Positions 52,028-60,736 of a stretch of 64,000 bases of DNA are shown here, piece after piece. How positions within the stretch are numbered: the stretch's first letter is position 1; each line of letters begins with the position of its first letter. Below the pieces are notes generated by a model. It searched no databases. It saw nothing but the letters and a program-made list of their open reading frames with translations, and had not been told where the DNA came from. Position numbers and translations under genes: made by a program. Source of the stretch: Serinibacter arcticus (GTDB lineage Bacteria > Actinomycetota > Actinomycetes > Actinomycetales > Beutenbergiaceae); assembly GCF_003121705.1 (NCBI RefSeq), contig NZ_PYHR01000002.1:1922001-1986000 (forward strand). Direction: 5' to 3'.

Positions 52028-52687
52028 GTGGCGCTCTCCTCGTCGTCGCCGCTCTGCGACCGGTACCTGGAGATCGGTGGCGTGGAGGAGGTGGTCGTCC
52101 TCGTGAACGGCCCGGGCCTGCCCTCGGAGATCGCCGCTGCGGCGGGCGACTCGCGGTTCGCCTCCCTCGAGATCGACCTCGGCGAAGGCCCGTCCTGGAC
52201 CGCCGTCCACAGCCGACAGGTCGTCAGCGTCCTCGACCGCACCGCCGCGGACGAACGCTGGCCCGTGCTCGCCCACGCCCTGGCGGAGCTCGACCTCGGC
52301 GCCGATCCGCTCGTCGCGTCGCCCCTGGCGATCGCCGGCCTCACGGTCGGCGCGGTCGAGGTCGTCGGCCGCCCGGGCCGCCCGCTCTCGGACGAGAGCC
52401 GCCGCGCCGTCGAGGCCCTGGCGCGGCCGACCGCCCTGCTGCTGATGGCCTCGACGCTCCACGACTCGACCCTCGAGGCGAGCGAGAACCCGCACTCCCG
52501 CCGCGTCGTCCACCAGGCGACCGGCATGGTGCTGCACGCCCTCCGTCTCTCGCCGGAGGACGCGCTCACGGTGCTCCGTGCCCGTGCGTTCACGCAGGGT
52601 CGCCCGCTCGTCGAGGTGGCCACCGACGTCGTCGAGCGCCGGTCCGACCTCCTGCCCTCGCCGCCACCCACCCTGGAGCACTCATGA
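52028..52687 (+). CDS. GAF-ANTAR protein 1
   Basis: A 219-residue cytoplasmic protein with a GAF-like sensory domain (about 10-145) and a C-terminal ANTAR RNA-binding domain (VVHQATGMVLHALRLSPEDALTVLRARAFTQGRPLVEVATDVVERR). ANTAR proteins bind paired hexanucleotide hairpins in leader RNAs and prevent termination. The start is uncertain: GTG 52028 fits the domain limits but the GGAGAGG motif is 13 bases away. Its stop overlaps the next start (ATGA). TACCGT at about 51962-51967 may be the promoter. Confidence 0.8.
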   Translation: MALSSSSPLCDRYLEIGGVEEVVVLVNGPGLPSEIAAAAGDSRFASLEIDLGEGPSWTAVHSRQVVSVLDRTAADERWPVLAHALAELDLGADPLVASPLAIAGLTVGAVEVVGRPGRPLSDESRRAVEALARPTALLLMASTLHDSTLEASENPHSRRVVHQATGMVLHALRLSPEDALTVLRARAFTQGRPLVEVATDVVERRSDLLPSPPPTLEHS

Positions 52688-53397
52688 CCTCCCGCACGCG
52701 CGAGCGCGACCTCGTCGACACGTTCGTCACGCTGTCGGACACCCTGGTGGCCGACTACGACGTGGTCGACCTCGTCCAGGTGCTGGTGGACCGCACCGCC
52801 ACGATCTTCCGGGCGGCGTCGGTCGGGCTGCTGCTCGCCGACCCCGACGGCACCGTGGAGGTCCTCGCCTCGACCGACGAGCGGGCCCAGCTGATCGAGC
52901 TGATCCAGCTGCGCGCGAACGCGGGTCCGTGCATGGAGTGCTACCGCAGCGGTGAGCCGGTGGAGGTGCCCGACGTTCTGCTGGCGGGTCCGGAGCGCGA
53001 GGAGCTCCGCACCGCGATGGTCTCGCTCGATCTGCGGGCGGTGCACTCCGTACCGATGCACCTGCGCGAGCAGACGATCGGGTCGCTGAACCTCTTCCAC
53101 TCCGATCCCGGCCCCCTCGATCCCGACGACCTCGCCGTCGTGCAGGCGCTGGCCGACGTCGCGACGATCGGCATCCTCCACCAGCGCGCGCTCGTGGAGA
53201 GCGACACCGTGCGCACGCAGCTGCAGCGCGCGCTCGACAGCCGCATCGTGATCGAGCAGGCCAAGGGGGCCGTCGCCTACGCGCACGACCTGCGGGTCGA
53301 CGAGGCATTCGATCGGATCCGCTCGTACGCCCGGGCGAACAGGCTGCAGATCAGCGCCGTCGCCCAGCGCATCGTGGCGTTCGAGCTCGAGGTCTAG
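52684..53397 (+). CDS. GAF-ANTAR protein 2
   Basis: A 237-residue protein, GAF domain (about 15-170; VLVDRTATIFRAASVGLLLADPDGTVEVLASTDE) followed by ANTAR (VIEQAKGAVAYAHDLRVDEAFDRIRSYARANRLQISAVAQRIV). Two cysteines in NAGPCMECYRSGEP could make the GAF domain redox-sensitive; this is inference. It is translationally coupled to GAF-ANTAR protein 1, so the two may form a heterodimer. No target leader hairpins are evident next to it. Confidence 0.9.
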   Translation: MTSRTRERDLVDTFVTLSDTLVADYDVVDLVQVLVDRTATIFRAASVGLLLADPDGTVEVLASTDERAQLIELIQLRANAGPCMECYRSGEPVEVPDVLLAGPEREELRTAMVSLDLRAVHSVPMHLREQTIGSLNLFHSDPGPLDPDDLAVVQALADVATIGILHQRALVESDTVRTQLQRALDSRIVIEQAKGAVAYAHDLRVDEAFDRIRSYARANRLQISAVAQRIVAFELEV

Positions 53398-53418
53398 CGG
53401 CAGGTCTACGGTCGAGCC

Positions 53419-54429
53419 ATGAGCGCGTCGCTGGAGTCGCGGGCCCTCGGGGCTCTCACCGGTCTCGCGCTCGGCGACGCCCTCGGCATGCCGACGCAGG
53501 CCCTGCCCCGCGACCTCGTCCGCGAGCGCTGGGGCGCCGTGCTCGAGACGTTCCACGCCGGGCCCGCCGACAACGAGATCTCCGCAGGGATGAGGGCGGG
53601 CGCCGTCACCGACGACACCGACCAGGCCCTGATCCTCGGCCACCTCCTCGTCGCCGGCGACGGCACCGTGGACCAGCAGCGCCTCGCCGACGAGCTCCTC
53701 GTCTGGCAGAAGATGATGGATGCCGCCGGTTCCGGCGACCTCCTCGGACCCTCGACCGTCCGTGCCCTCGGCCTCGTCGCGGCCGGCGCCGACCCCGAGG
53801 TCACCGGTCGTTGGGGCGACACCAACGGCGCCGCGATGCGCATCGCTCCGGTCGGCGTCGCGACGCCGGCGCGCCCCCTCGAGAGGCTCGTCACGCTGGT
53901 CCACCGCAGCGGTCGGGTCACGCACAACACCCGGATCGCCGTCGCCGGCGCGGCGGCCGTGGCTGCCGCCGTCAGCGCGGCGCTCGACGGCGCGGACGTC
54001 GCCGAGGCGACCGATCTCGCCATCGAGGCGGCCCACCTCGGCGCCGAGCTCGGCCACTACACGGGCGGCGCCGACGTCGCCGCCCGGATCTCGTGGGCGC
54101 TGGACGTCGTGCGCGAGCACGCGCTCGAACCCGGCCTCGAGGCGATCGTCGACCTCGTCGGCACCGGCGTCGTCACGCAGGAGGCCGTCCCCGCCTCGTT
54201 CGCGGTCCTCGCCCTGACGCCCGACGACCCGTGGCTCACGGTCCGCGCGGCCGCCAGCCTCGGCGGCGACAGCGACACGATCGCCGCGATGGCCGGCGCG
54301 ATCGCCGGTGCGGTCCACGGCGTCGAGGCCTTCCCCGCCGACGCCGTCGCTCTCCTCGAGGCGGTCAACCCGGACCTCGGGCTCGCCGAGCTCGTCTCCG
54401 ACCTCCTCGTGCTTCGCGCCCGGCCGTGA
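53419..54429 (+). CDS. ADP-ribosylglycohydrolase family protein
   Basis: A 336-residue all-helical hydrolase of the DraG/ARH family. Metal-binding motifs: GLALGDALGMPTQ near the start, AVTDDTDQALILGHLL in the first third, and SLGGDSDTIAAMAGAIAGAVHG near the end, the two-Mg site that hydrolyses ADP-ribose bonds. It may remove ADP-ribose from proteins or nucleosides. TACGGT ends 6 bases before the ATG. A sugar-kinase gene follows after 10 bases, which suggests ribose or nucleoside salvage. Confidence 0.92.
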   Translation: MSASLESRALGALTGLALGDALGMPTQALPRDLVRERWGAVLETFHAGPADNEISAGMRAGAVTDDTDQALILGHLLVAGDGTVDQQRLADELLVWQKMMDAAGSGDLLGPSTVRALGLVAAGADPEVTGRWGDTNGAAMRIAPVGVATPARPLERLVTLVHRSGRVTHNTRIAVAGAAAVAAAVSAALDGADVAEATDLAIEAAHLGAELGHYTGGADVAARISWALDVVREHALEPGLEAIVDLVGTGVVTQEAVPASFAVLALTPDDPWLTVRAAASLGGDSDTIAAMAGAIAGAVHGVEAFPADAVALLEAVNPDLGLAELVSDLLVLRARP

Positions 54430-54439
54430 GTCGACGGCG

Positions 54440-55359
54440 ATGACCGGTCCCCGCCTCGTGGCGACCTGCTCGGTGATCGTCGACCTGCCGCTCACGGTCC
54501 CCCACCTGCCCGAGCGCGGCGGCGACGTCCTCGCGACCGACGCCGCCCCACCGACGCCCGGGGCGGATACAACGTCGCCGTCGCTGCCGCGCGGCAGGGC
54601 GCCGCCGTCGTCCTGCTCAGCCCGCTCGGTACCGGCCCGAACGGTGACCTCTGCGCCGCGGCTCTCGCCGCCGAGGTGGTCGTCGTCGCCCTCCCTCGCG
54701 TCCCGGCGGCCGACACCGGCCTGTGCGTGACGCTGACCGAGCCCGACGGCGAGCGCACGTTCGTCACCGCCGCCGGTGCCGATTCCCACCTGACGGCGGG
54801 GCACCTCAGCGCGGTCCACCCCGCGCCGGGGGACGTCGTCCACGTCTCGGGCTACGACCTCAGCTACCCCGGTGGCCCCGTCCTCGCCGCGTGGGCGGCC
54901 GGCCTTCCCGACGGCGTCGCGCTCGTCCTCGATCCCGGCCCGCTCGTGGGCGACCTCGACGCCGCGCTGCTGGTCGCCGTCGCGGGCCGCGCCGACGTCC
55001 TCACGCTGAACGAGCGCGAGACCGCCGCGCTGGGCGGCGCGGAGGCCGCGCGCGCCCTGCTGGGCGACGGCGGACCGGGCGACCGCGCGCTGCTGGTGCG
55101 TCGCGGGGCCGAGGGCTGCACGGTCACGACGGCCGACGGCGTGAGCACGGACGTCCCGGCCCTCCCCGTCACGGTCGTCGACTCCACCGGGGCGGGCGAC
55201 GCCCACACCGGTGTCCTTGCCGCCGGACTGCTCGTCGGGCTCCCGCTCCTGGCGGCCACCCGGCGCGCCAACGCCGCGGCCGCCCTCACCGTGAGCCGCC
55301 GCGGTCCCGCCACCAGCCCGACCCGCGCGGAGCTGGACGCGCTGCTCGGGGCCGGCTGA
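54440..55359 (+). pseudogene. PfkB-family sugar kinase, one frameshift as read
   Basis: A ribokinase/PfkB-type kinase of about 306 residues. The first part (MTGPRLVATCSVIVDLPLTVPHLPERGGDVLA) and the rest, with VALPRVPAADTGLCVTLTEPDGERTFV, LTLNERE and the catalytic VVDSTGAGDAHTGVLAAGLLVG, are in different frames. One added G in the four-G run at 54560-54563 restores the PfkB element GGGYNVAVAAARQGA and gives 307 whole codons. With all catalytic motifs intact, a read error is the likely cause. It follows the ADP-ribosylglycohydrolase gene by 10 bases. Confidence 0.82.
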
Positions 55360-55368
55360 CCGCCGTCG

Positions 55369-57384
55369 TCAGGCTCTGACGCGGACGGGCCGAAGGGTCG
55401 AGACCAGCCCGTGCAGCGCGATCCCCACGAGCACCCCGAGGGAGATCGCGACCATCGTGGCGCCGGCGGTGAGGATCGTCCCCATGCCGTCGGTCGCCGT
55501 CCCGTCGAGCGTCTGCGTGACCCCGACCAGCCCGAGCGCCCCGGGCACGAGCACCCAGAATCCCGGCAGGAACGAGACCAGGGCCGGCGGGCCCTGGCGC
55601 TGGCCGGCCGCGTACAGGGCGAGCGGCGTCATGACGGCGGCGCCCACCAGCGCGGACATGACGCCGCCGAACACCAGGCCGCCCAGCACCTGGCCGGCGT
55701 AGGCGACGAGCACGACCACCAGCACCCACGGCATCGAGCTGAGGCGGACGCAGTGGTAGAGCGCGACCCCGACCACGAACACGAACACGCCCAGCCACGG
55801 CCCCAGCGCCCCGAACGCCTGGCCCGGCGTCTCCGCGATCGCCGACGCCCGCACCCCCACGAGCGCCGCCGCCCCGGAGATCCCGAGCGACAGCAGCACG
55901 AGCTGCATCCCGCCGGCGGCCAGACGCGCGGACCCGGCGATCATCTGCCTCGTCGCGAGGTCGATCACGGCCGTGGTCAGCAGGGCCCCGGGCAGGAACG
56001 TCACGAGCGGCGGCACGAGCGAGGACAGCACGTCGATCGGCGCACCGGCCCGCACCAGCCCGAACACCACCGCCGACACCGCGAAGGCGCTGGTCAGCAC
56101 CAGGAGCGCCTGCAGGTAGCCGCTGGTGCGCGCCGTGGCGATCTGGACGACGCCGACCAGCGCCCCGAGCACGCCCGCGACGAGCAGGTCGGGCAGGTTC
56201 GCCCCGAGGATCAGCGCGATCCCGAGCGTGTAGGTGACGTAGCCGGCGAGCAGCACCGGCGTCGGGTAGGGCGCGCCCGCGTTGACCGCCTGCTGCAGCA
56301 GCCCGAGCCCCTCGACCGGTCCGACCTGGCCGCGGCGGGAGCGCTCGGCGATCTGGAGCACGTCCTCGATCTGGTCGAGCCGGAACGCGCGCACGCCCGC
56401 GGCCGCGGCGGCCGTCTGCGACTGCGTCGACCCCGGCACCGTCACGAGGATCGCGGTCGGCAGCGCGATGACCTGGGTGCCGGGGAAGCCGTTGACCCGC
56501 CCGACGTCCTCGAGCGTGCGCGTCACCTCGGCGACAGGGCTCGCGCAGTCGATCAGCGCCTCGCCCAGCGCGATGAGGAAGCGGGTGAGGACGGCGGCGT
56601 CGGGCACCTCGTCGTCGGCCGGGGCGGTGGTCGGTGTCGGTGTCGGTGCCGGCGCCGGTGCCGGCACGGGCTCCGCGTCAGGCAGCGACGCCGGGGCCAG
56701 CACCACCGTGTCCGCGAGGGGATCGAGCTCGCCGGGGATCGCGATCGTCTCGGTCTCGTCCCCCGAGCTGGTCACCGACGGCGCGGGCGCGGGCGCGGGC
56801 GCGGAGTCCACCGTCGCCCCCGCGAGCCCCGGCTCCGCGACCGTCGACCGCCGCACCAGCGCCAGCACGAGCGCCGCCAGCGCGAGCACAGCGATCGCGA
56901 CGGCGATCATCACGCCCGGGATGTCGGACTGCTCGACGGCGGGTGGCGTGTTCCAGACGATCGTCGTCGTCTCGGTGCCCGTCGGCTCCGGCTGGTCGGT
57001 GCCCGACGGCGGGGCGGTCGTCTCCCCCGGGCTCCCGCCGGAGGTCTCCTCCGTCCCGTCCGTCGACGTCGTCGTCCCGCCCTCGCCAGGCGTCGGGCCG
57101 GTGCCGGGCGAGGTGGTGCCGCCCGTGGTTCCCGGGCCGGAGGTGCCGGGACCGCTCGTGCTCGGGTCGGTGGTGGTGCCGGGACCGGTGGTGCCGGGGT
57201 CGGTCGTGCCCGGCTCCGTGGGGACCGGTTCGGTCGTGCTCGGGCCCGTCGTCCCGGGGCTCGTGGTCCCGGGATCCGGCGACGTCGAACCGCCGGTCGT
57301 GCCGGGGGTCCCGGGCGTCGTCGTCGGACCGGTCGTGGTCGACGGCGAGGTCACCCCCGCCGCGACGACCTCGTACGCAACCAT
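55369..57384 (-). CDS. ThrE-family exporter with a Pro/Thr-rich N-terminal domain
   Basis: A 671-residue membrane protein. Residues 1-150 are low-complexity Thr/Pro/Gly/Ser with many GTT and PGTT units, ending before one helix (about 155-177); a second Pro/Ala/Thr linker follows. From about residue 265 it is a threonine/serine exporter of the ThrE type: a cytoplasmic domain (ALGEALIDCASPVAEVTRTLEDVGRVNGFPGTQVIALPTAILV) and about ten helices in two blocks. The N-terminal part could be an exposed, glycosylated stalk. TAGTCT lies 6 bases before the ATG. Confidence 0.87.
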   Translation of the reverse strand: MVAYEVVAAGVTSPSTTTGPTTTPGTPGTTGGSTSPDPGTTSPGTTGPSTTEPVPTEPGTTDPGTTGPGTTTDPSTSGPGTSGPGTTGGTTSPGTGPTPGEGGTTTSTDGTEETSGGSPGETTAPPSGTDQPEPTGTETTTIVWNTPPAVEQSDIPGVMIAVAIAVLALAALVLALVRRSTVAEPGLAGATVDSAPAPAPAPSVTSSGDETETIAIPGELDPLADTVVLAPASLPDAEPVPAPAPAPTPTPTTAPADDEVPDAAVLTRFLIALGEALIDCASPVAEVTRTLEDVGRVNGFPGTQVIALPTAILVTVPGSTQSQTAAAAAGVRAFRLDQIEDVLQIAERSRRGQVGPVEGLGLLQQAVNAGAPYPTPVLLAGYVTYTLGIALILGANLPDLLVAGVLGALVGVVQIATARTSGYLQALLVLTSAFAVSAVVFGLVRAGAPIDVLSSLVPPLVTFLPGALLTTAVIDLATRQMIAGSARLAAGGMQLVLLSLGISGAAALVGVRASAIAETPGQAFGALGPWLGVFVFVVGVALYHCVRLSSMPWVLVVVLVAYAGQVLGGLVFGGVMSALVGAAVMTPLALYAAGQRQGPPALVSFLPGFWVLVPGALGLVGVTQTLDGTATDGMGTILTAGATMVAISLGVLVGIALHGLVSTLRPVRVRA

Positions 57385-57541
57385 CGTCCGAGACTAACGA
57401 GGCCCGCCAGGGACGCCCGGGGGTCCGGGGTGCCTGCGGTCGTGCCGCGACGCGCGGGAACGCGGTTGTCCCCGCTCAGATCACGATTGGGTAACATTCC
57501 CGACGAGTCCACAGTGGAGTGGTTCCCAGGGGAGGCAGACG

Positions 57542-57877
57542 ATGGCGGTCGTACCGGACGCACGAGGCTCGACGGCGCACCACGCTGCCCGCGTCGCCCC
57601 CAGGAGCGCGCACCACCGACCCCACCCCTCGCGCGTGGCCTGGTACTGGCTCTGGGGAGCGATCGCGCTCGCCGTCGGGCTCTTCATCGCCGCCGCGGGC
57701 TGGGCCGCGCTGGCGGCCGGCCCGATCGTGACGACGGCGGCGCTCGTCGGCGTCGTGACGCACCGCCGTTGGGCGCACCCCGCGCTCTGGATCGGCCTCG
57801 GCCTCACCCTCGGCGTGCTGCTGCACGTGATCCTGGGGATCGTGCAGGGCGACACCGCCTCGACGCTGCTCCTCTAG
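57542..57877 (+). CDS. Small membrane protein of unknown function
   Basis: A 111-residue protein with a His/Arg/Pro-rich cytoplasmic N-terminus (1-32), three likely membrane helices (about 33-52, 55-75, 82-100) and a short tail. I do not recognise a family. GGGGAGG lies 5-9 bases before the ATG; TAACAT near 57491 may be the promoter. Its TAG stop shares the four bases CTAG (57874-57877) with the stop of the convergent response-regulator gene. Confidence 0.7.
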   Translation: MAVVPDARGSTAHHAARVAPRSAHHRPHPSRVAWYWLWGAIALAVGLFIAAAGWAALAAGPIVTTAALVGVVTHRRWAHPALWIGLGLTLGVLLHVILGIVQGDTASTLLL

Positions 57878-58569
57878 CTGCCCGTCCCGTCGTCCCGCTG
57901 CGCCCCACCGCTGCCCCGCGCCTCGTGCGCCAGGATCGCCAGCTGCACCCGGTTGGCGAGGCCCAGCTTCGCCAGCGCGCTCGACAGGTGCACCTTGACG
58001 CTGGAGGTCGACAGGAACAGCGTCGTCGCGATCTCCGCGTTCGACAGGCCCTCGGCGACAGCGTCCGCCACCTCCCGCTCGCGCTCGGTGAGCGCCGCGA
58101 GACGCTTGCGGGCGAGGGCGACGGGGTCGACGTCCTCGCGCGGCGAGCCCGACGTCGCGAGCGCCACCAGCGCCCGCGTCACCTCGGGCGAGAACGCCGG
58201 CTCCCCGGCCGCGACGCGGTGGACGGCGTCGACGATCTCGGCCGGTGGCGTGTCCTTGAGCAGGTAGCCGCTCGCCCCCGCCCGCAGCGCGGCGACGACG
58301 GTCGCATCCGCCCCGAAGGTCGTCAGGACGAGCACCGCGGGTGCCTCCTCGCCCAGCCGGGACAGGGCCTCGGTGGCGGCCACGCCGTCGACGAGGGGCA
58401 TCCGCACGTCCATCAGCACGACGTCGGGACGCAGCCGACGCACGGCCTCGAGCACGTCGGCGCCGTCGCCGACCTCACCGACGACGTCGAGCGCAGGGTC
58501 CGCGCCGAGCATGAGGCGCAGGCCGGCGCGCACGAGGGCGTCGTCGTCCACCAGCAGCACCGCGACCAT
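57874..58569 (-). CDS. LuxR/NarL-type response regulator
   Basis: A 231-residue regulator: receiver with VDDDALVRAGLRLML and phospho-acceptor Asp54 (VVLMDVRMP), then the LuxR helix-turn-helix (LTEREREVADAVAEGLSNAEIATTLFLSTSSVKVHLSSALAKLGLANRVQ). ATG 58569 starts it normally, 10 bases after the kinase stop. It pairs with the kinase upstream. An ABC ATPase/permease pair diverges from the kinase and is a likely target, an arrangement common for exporter-linked two-component systems. Confidence 0.92.
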   Translation of the reverse strand: MVAVLLVDDDALVRAGLRLMLGADPALDVVGEVGDGADVLEAVRRLRPDVVLMDVRMPLVDGVAATEALSRLGEEAPAVLVLTTFGADATVVAALRAGASGYLLKDTPPAEIVDAVHRVAAGEPAFSPEVTRALVALATSGSPREDVDPVALARKRLAALTEREREVADAVAEGLSNAEIATTLFLSTSSVKVHLSSALAKLGLANRVQLAILAHEARGSGGAQRDDGTGS

Positions 58570-58579
58570 GGATCCCAAC

Positions 58580-59866
58580 CTAGTTCTCGCCCCGCAGCGG
58601 CACCGAGGCCGCCAGCACGTACCGGTCGTCGAGCACCGTGTGCTCGAGCGTCCCGCCGTGAACGGCGACGCGCTCGCGCAGCCCGGCCTGACCCGCACCG
58701 GCGCCCGGGAGCTCGGCGGCGCTGAGACCGGGGAGGACCGGGTTGGCGACCGTGACCTCGAGGGTCTGCCGAGTCGCCCGGACCTCGACCGCCACCGGTG
58801 CCCCCGGGGCGTGCTTGCGCGCGTTCGTCAGCCCCTCCTGCACCACGCGGTAGACCGTGCGCTGCACCGAGGCCGACGGCGCCAGGCCGTCGGGGGCCAC
58901 CAGCTCCAGCGTGACGACCTGTCCGGCCGACCGCGCCTCCTCGACGAGCCCGGGGATGCTGGCCAGCGTGGGCGCCGGCGGGGACGTGCCCTCGCCGCCG
59001 TCGGCCCGCAGCACCTGGAGCACCTCGCGCAGCTCCTCGAGCGACAGCCGGGCGCTGCGGCGCACGACGGCGATCGACTCGGCGAGCTGCTCGGGCGGCA
59101 CCGGGACGCCGTGGGCCTGGGTGAGCCGGAACTCCAGGGCCCCGGCGTGGACGGCCAGGAGCGAGAGCCGGTGGGCGAGGACGTCGTGCATCTCGCCGGC
59201 GATGCGCTCGCGCTCGGCGGCCCTGGCCGCGGCGATCCCCCGCTCCTGCGCGAGCCTGGCCTCCTCCGCGCGCTGCGCGAGCACCTGCACGAGCTGGCGC
59301 CGTGCGCGCACCATGAGCCCCGCCGTCGTCACGAGGAGGACGAGCAGCGTGACGATGACCGTCCAGGCCCACGGCTCCGAGATCTCGGGCGGCCGGAACA
59401 TCAGCAGGTGCGGGAGCGCGAGGACCTGAGCCAGGAGGGCGACGCCGTAGCCCCAGCGGCGGCCGCGGTGCAGCGCGAGCGAGAAGAACCCCACGAGCAG
59501 CGCGAGCGAGGCGCTGTTGGAGAACGCGCCGATCACGGCCGCGAGCAGCCCGACCCCCACGGGGAGGTCCCGACGCCACCAGAGCGCGACGCACATCACC
59601 ACCCCGGCCACGAGGTCGAGCGGCACGAGCCAGCCGGGGATCTCCGACGACGAGGAGAGCCCGAGCGCCTCGGTCAGCCAGATCAGCAGACAGCTGAGGA
59701 AGACGAACGAGTCGACGGCCCAGTCACGCGCCGTGCGGGTCCCGCGAGATCCACGGGCGTCCGCGGGGCGGGGCAGCCGCGCCGGGACGGCCCCGGTCTC
59801 TCGCTCGAGCGTCCGGGCGAGGTCGCCCGGCAGGAGCCAGGCGTCGACGTCGTCCGAGCGGGACAT
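58580..59866 (-). CDS. Membrane histidine kinase (HisKA_3 type)
   Basis: A 428-residue kinase: N-terminal cytoplasmic part (1-48), about five membrane helices (50-185) with little extracellular sequence, a coiled linker (188-218), dimerisation helix with His227 in AGEMHDVLAHRLSLL, and a HATPase domain (N box EGLTNARKHAP, G box GAGQAGLRERVAVHGG). ATG 59866 has TAGGCT exactly 6 bases upstream, so it is probably leaderless. The divergent gene encodes an ABC ATPase. Confidence 0.92.
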   Translation of the reverse strand: MSRSDDVDAWLLPGDLARTLERETGAVPARLPRPADARGSRGTRTARDWAVDSFVFLSCLLIWLTEALGLSSSSEIPGWLVPLDLVAGVVMCVALWWRRDLPVGVGLLAAVIGAFSNSASLALLVGFFSLALHRGRRWGYGVALLAQVLALPHLLMFRPPEISEPWAWTVIVTLLVLLVTTAGLMVRARRQLVQVLAQRAEEARLAQERGIAAARAAERERIAGEMHDVLAHRLSLLAVHAGALEFRLTQAHGVPVPPEQLAESIAVVRRSARLSLEELREVLQVLRADGGEGTSPPAPTLASIPGLVEEARSAGQVVTLELVAPDGLAPSASVQRTVYRVVQEGLTNARKHAPGAPVAVEVRATRQTLEVTVANPVLPGLSAAELPGAGAGQAGLRERVAVHGGTLEHTVLDDRYVLAASVPLRGEN

Positions 59867-59971
59867 GCGGCCAGCCTAGGGACGACGGCGTCGCACCACC
59901 CTGGCCACCTGGCCACGAGGCCTGGCCGATCGGCCGATGGGACGGCCGCCCGGACGCGGCAGCGTGAGGCC

Positions 59972-60736
59972 ATGACCACTCCAGCCCTCGAGCTCGATGC
60001 CCTCACGAAGGACTTCTCCGGCAATCTCGCCGCGGACGCGGTCTCGCTGACGATCCCCCGCGGGTCGCTCACCGGCCTCGTCGGACCCAACGGCGCGGGC
60101 AAGACCACCTCCCTGTCGATGGCGGTCGGCCTGCTGCGGCCCGACTCGGGCACCGCCAAGGTCGACGGGATCGACGTCTGGCGCGAGCCGACCCGGGCGA
60201 AGGCGCTCCTCGGCGTCCTGCCGGACGGGCTCGCCCTCCCCGAGCGACTGACGGCGAGCGAGCTGCTGCGGTACTGGGGCCTGCTGCGCGGGATGGACCC
60301 CGCCGTCGTCGCCGCCCGCACCGCGGAGCTGCTGCGCATCCTCGAGCTGGACGAGGCGGACGAGCGCGGCGTGCTCGTCATCGAGTACTCCACCGGGATG
60401 CGCAAGAAGATCGGCCTGGCGACGGCGCTGCTGCACTCCCCGCGCGTGCTCGTGCTCGACGAGCCGTTCGAGGCGGTCGACCCCGTCAGCGCCCGCGTCC
60501 TGCGCTCGATCCTGCGGCGGTTCGTCGCCGCGGGCGGCTCGATCGTCATCTCGAGCCACGTGATGTCGCTGGTCGAGGACCTGTGCGACCGCGTCGCGAT
60601 CATCGCCAGGGGCACGGTGCTCGCGGACGGCACGCTGGCGGAGGTCCGCGGCAGCGGCAGCCTCGAGGACCGCTTCGTCGAGCTCGTCGGCGAGCGCACG
60701 GTCGCGGAGGGGGAGCTGACGTGGCTGGGCCGCTGA
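59972..60736 (+). CDS. ABC transporter ATPase (ABC-2 export type)
   Basis: A 254-residue ATPase: Walker A GPNGAGKTT, Q-loop region VLPDGLALPERLTASELLRYWG, signature YSTGMRKKI (a common variant of LSGGQ in exporter ATPases), Walker B VLVLDEPFEAVD and H-loop SSHVMS. It should energise the permease encoded by the next gene, which overlaps it by 16 bases. GTGAGG lies just before the ATG. Divergent from the kinase/regulator pair. Confidence 0.93.
   Translation: MTTPALELDALTKDFSGNLAADAVSLTIPRGSLTGLVGPNGAGKTTSLSMAVGLLRPDSGTAKVDGIDVWREPTRAKALLGVLPDGLALPERLTASELLRYWGLLRGMDPAVVAARTAELLRILELDEADERGVLVIEYSTGMRKKIGLATALLHSPRVLVLDEPFEAVDPVSARVLRSILRRFVAAGGSIVISSHVMSLVEDLCDRVAIIARGTVLADGTLAEVRGSGSLEDRFVELVGERTVAEGELTWLGR

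Noticed and set aside
57020-59594. Long Arg/Pro-rich frames on both strands around the two-component system and ThrE gene
   Set aside because: Their composition (Arg, Pro, Ala, Gly, His without helices or motifs) is that of out-of-frame high-GC DNA, and better-supported genes cover the same bases.
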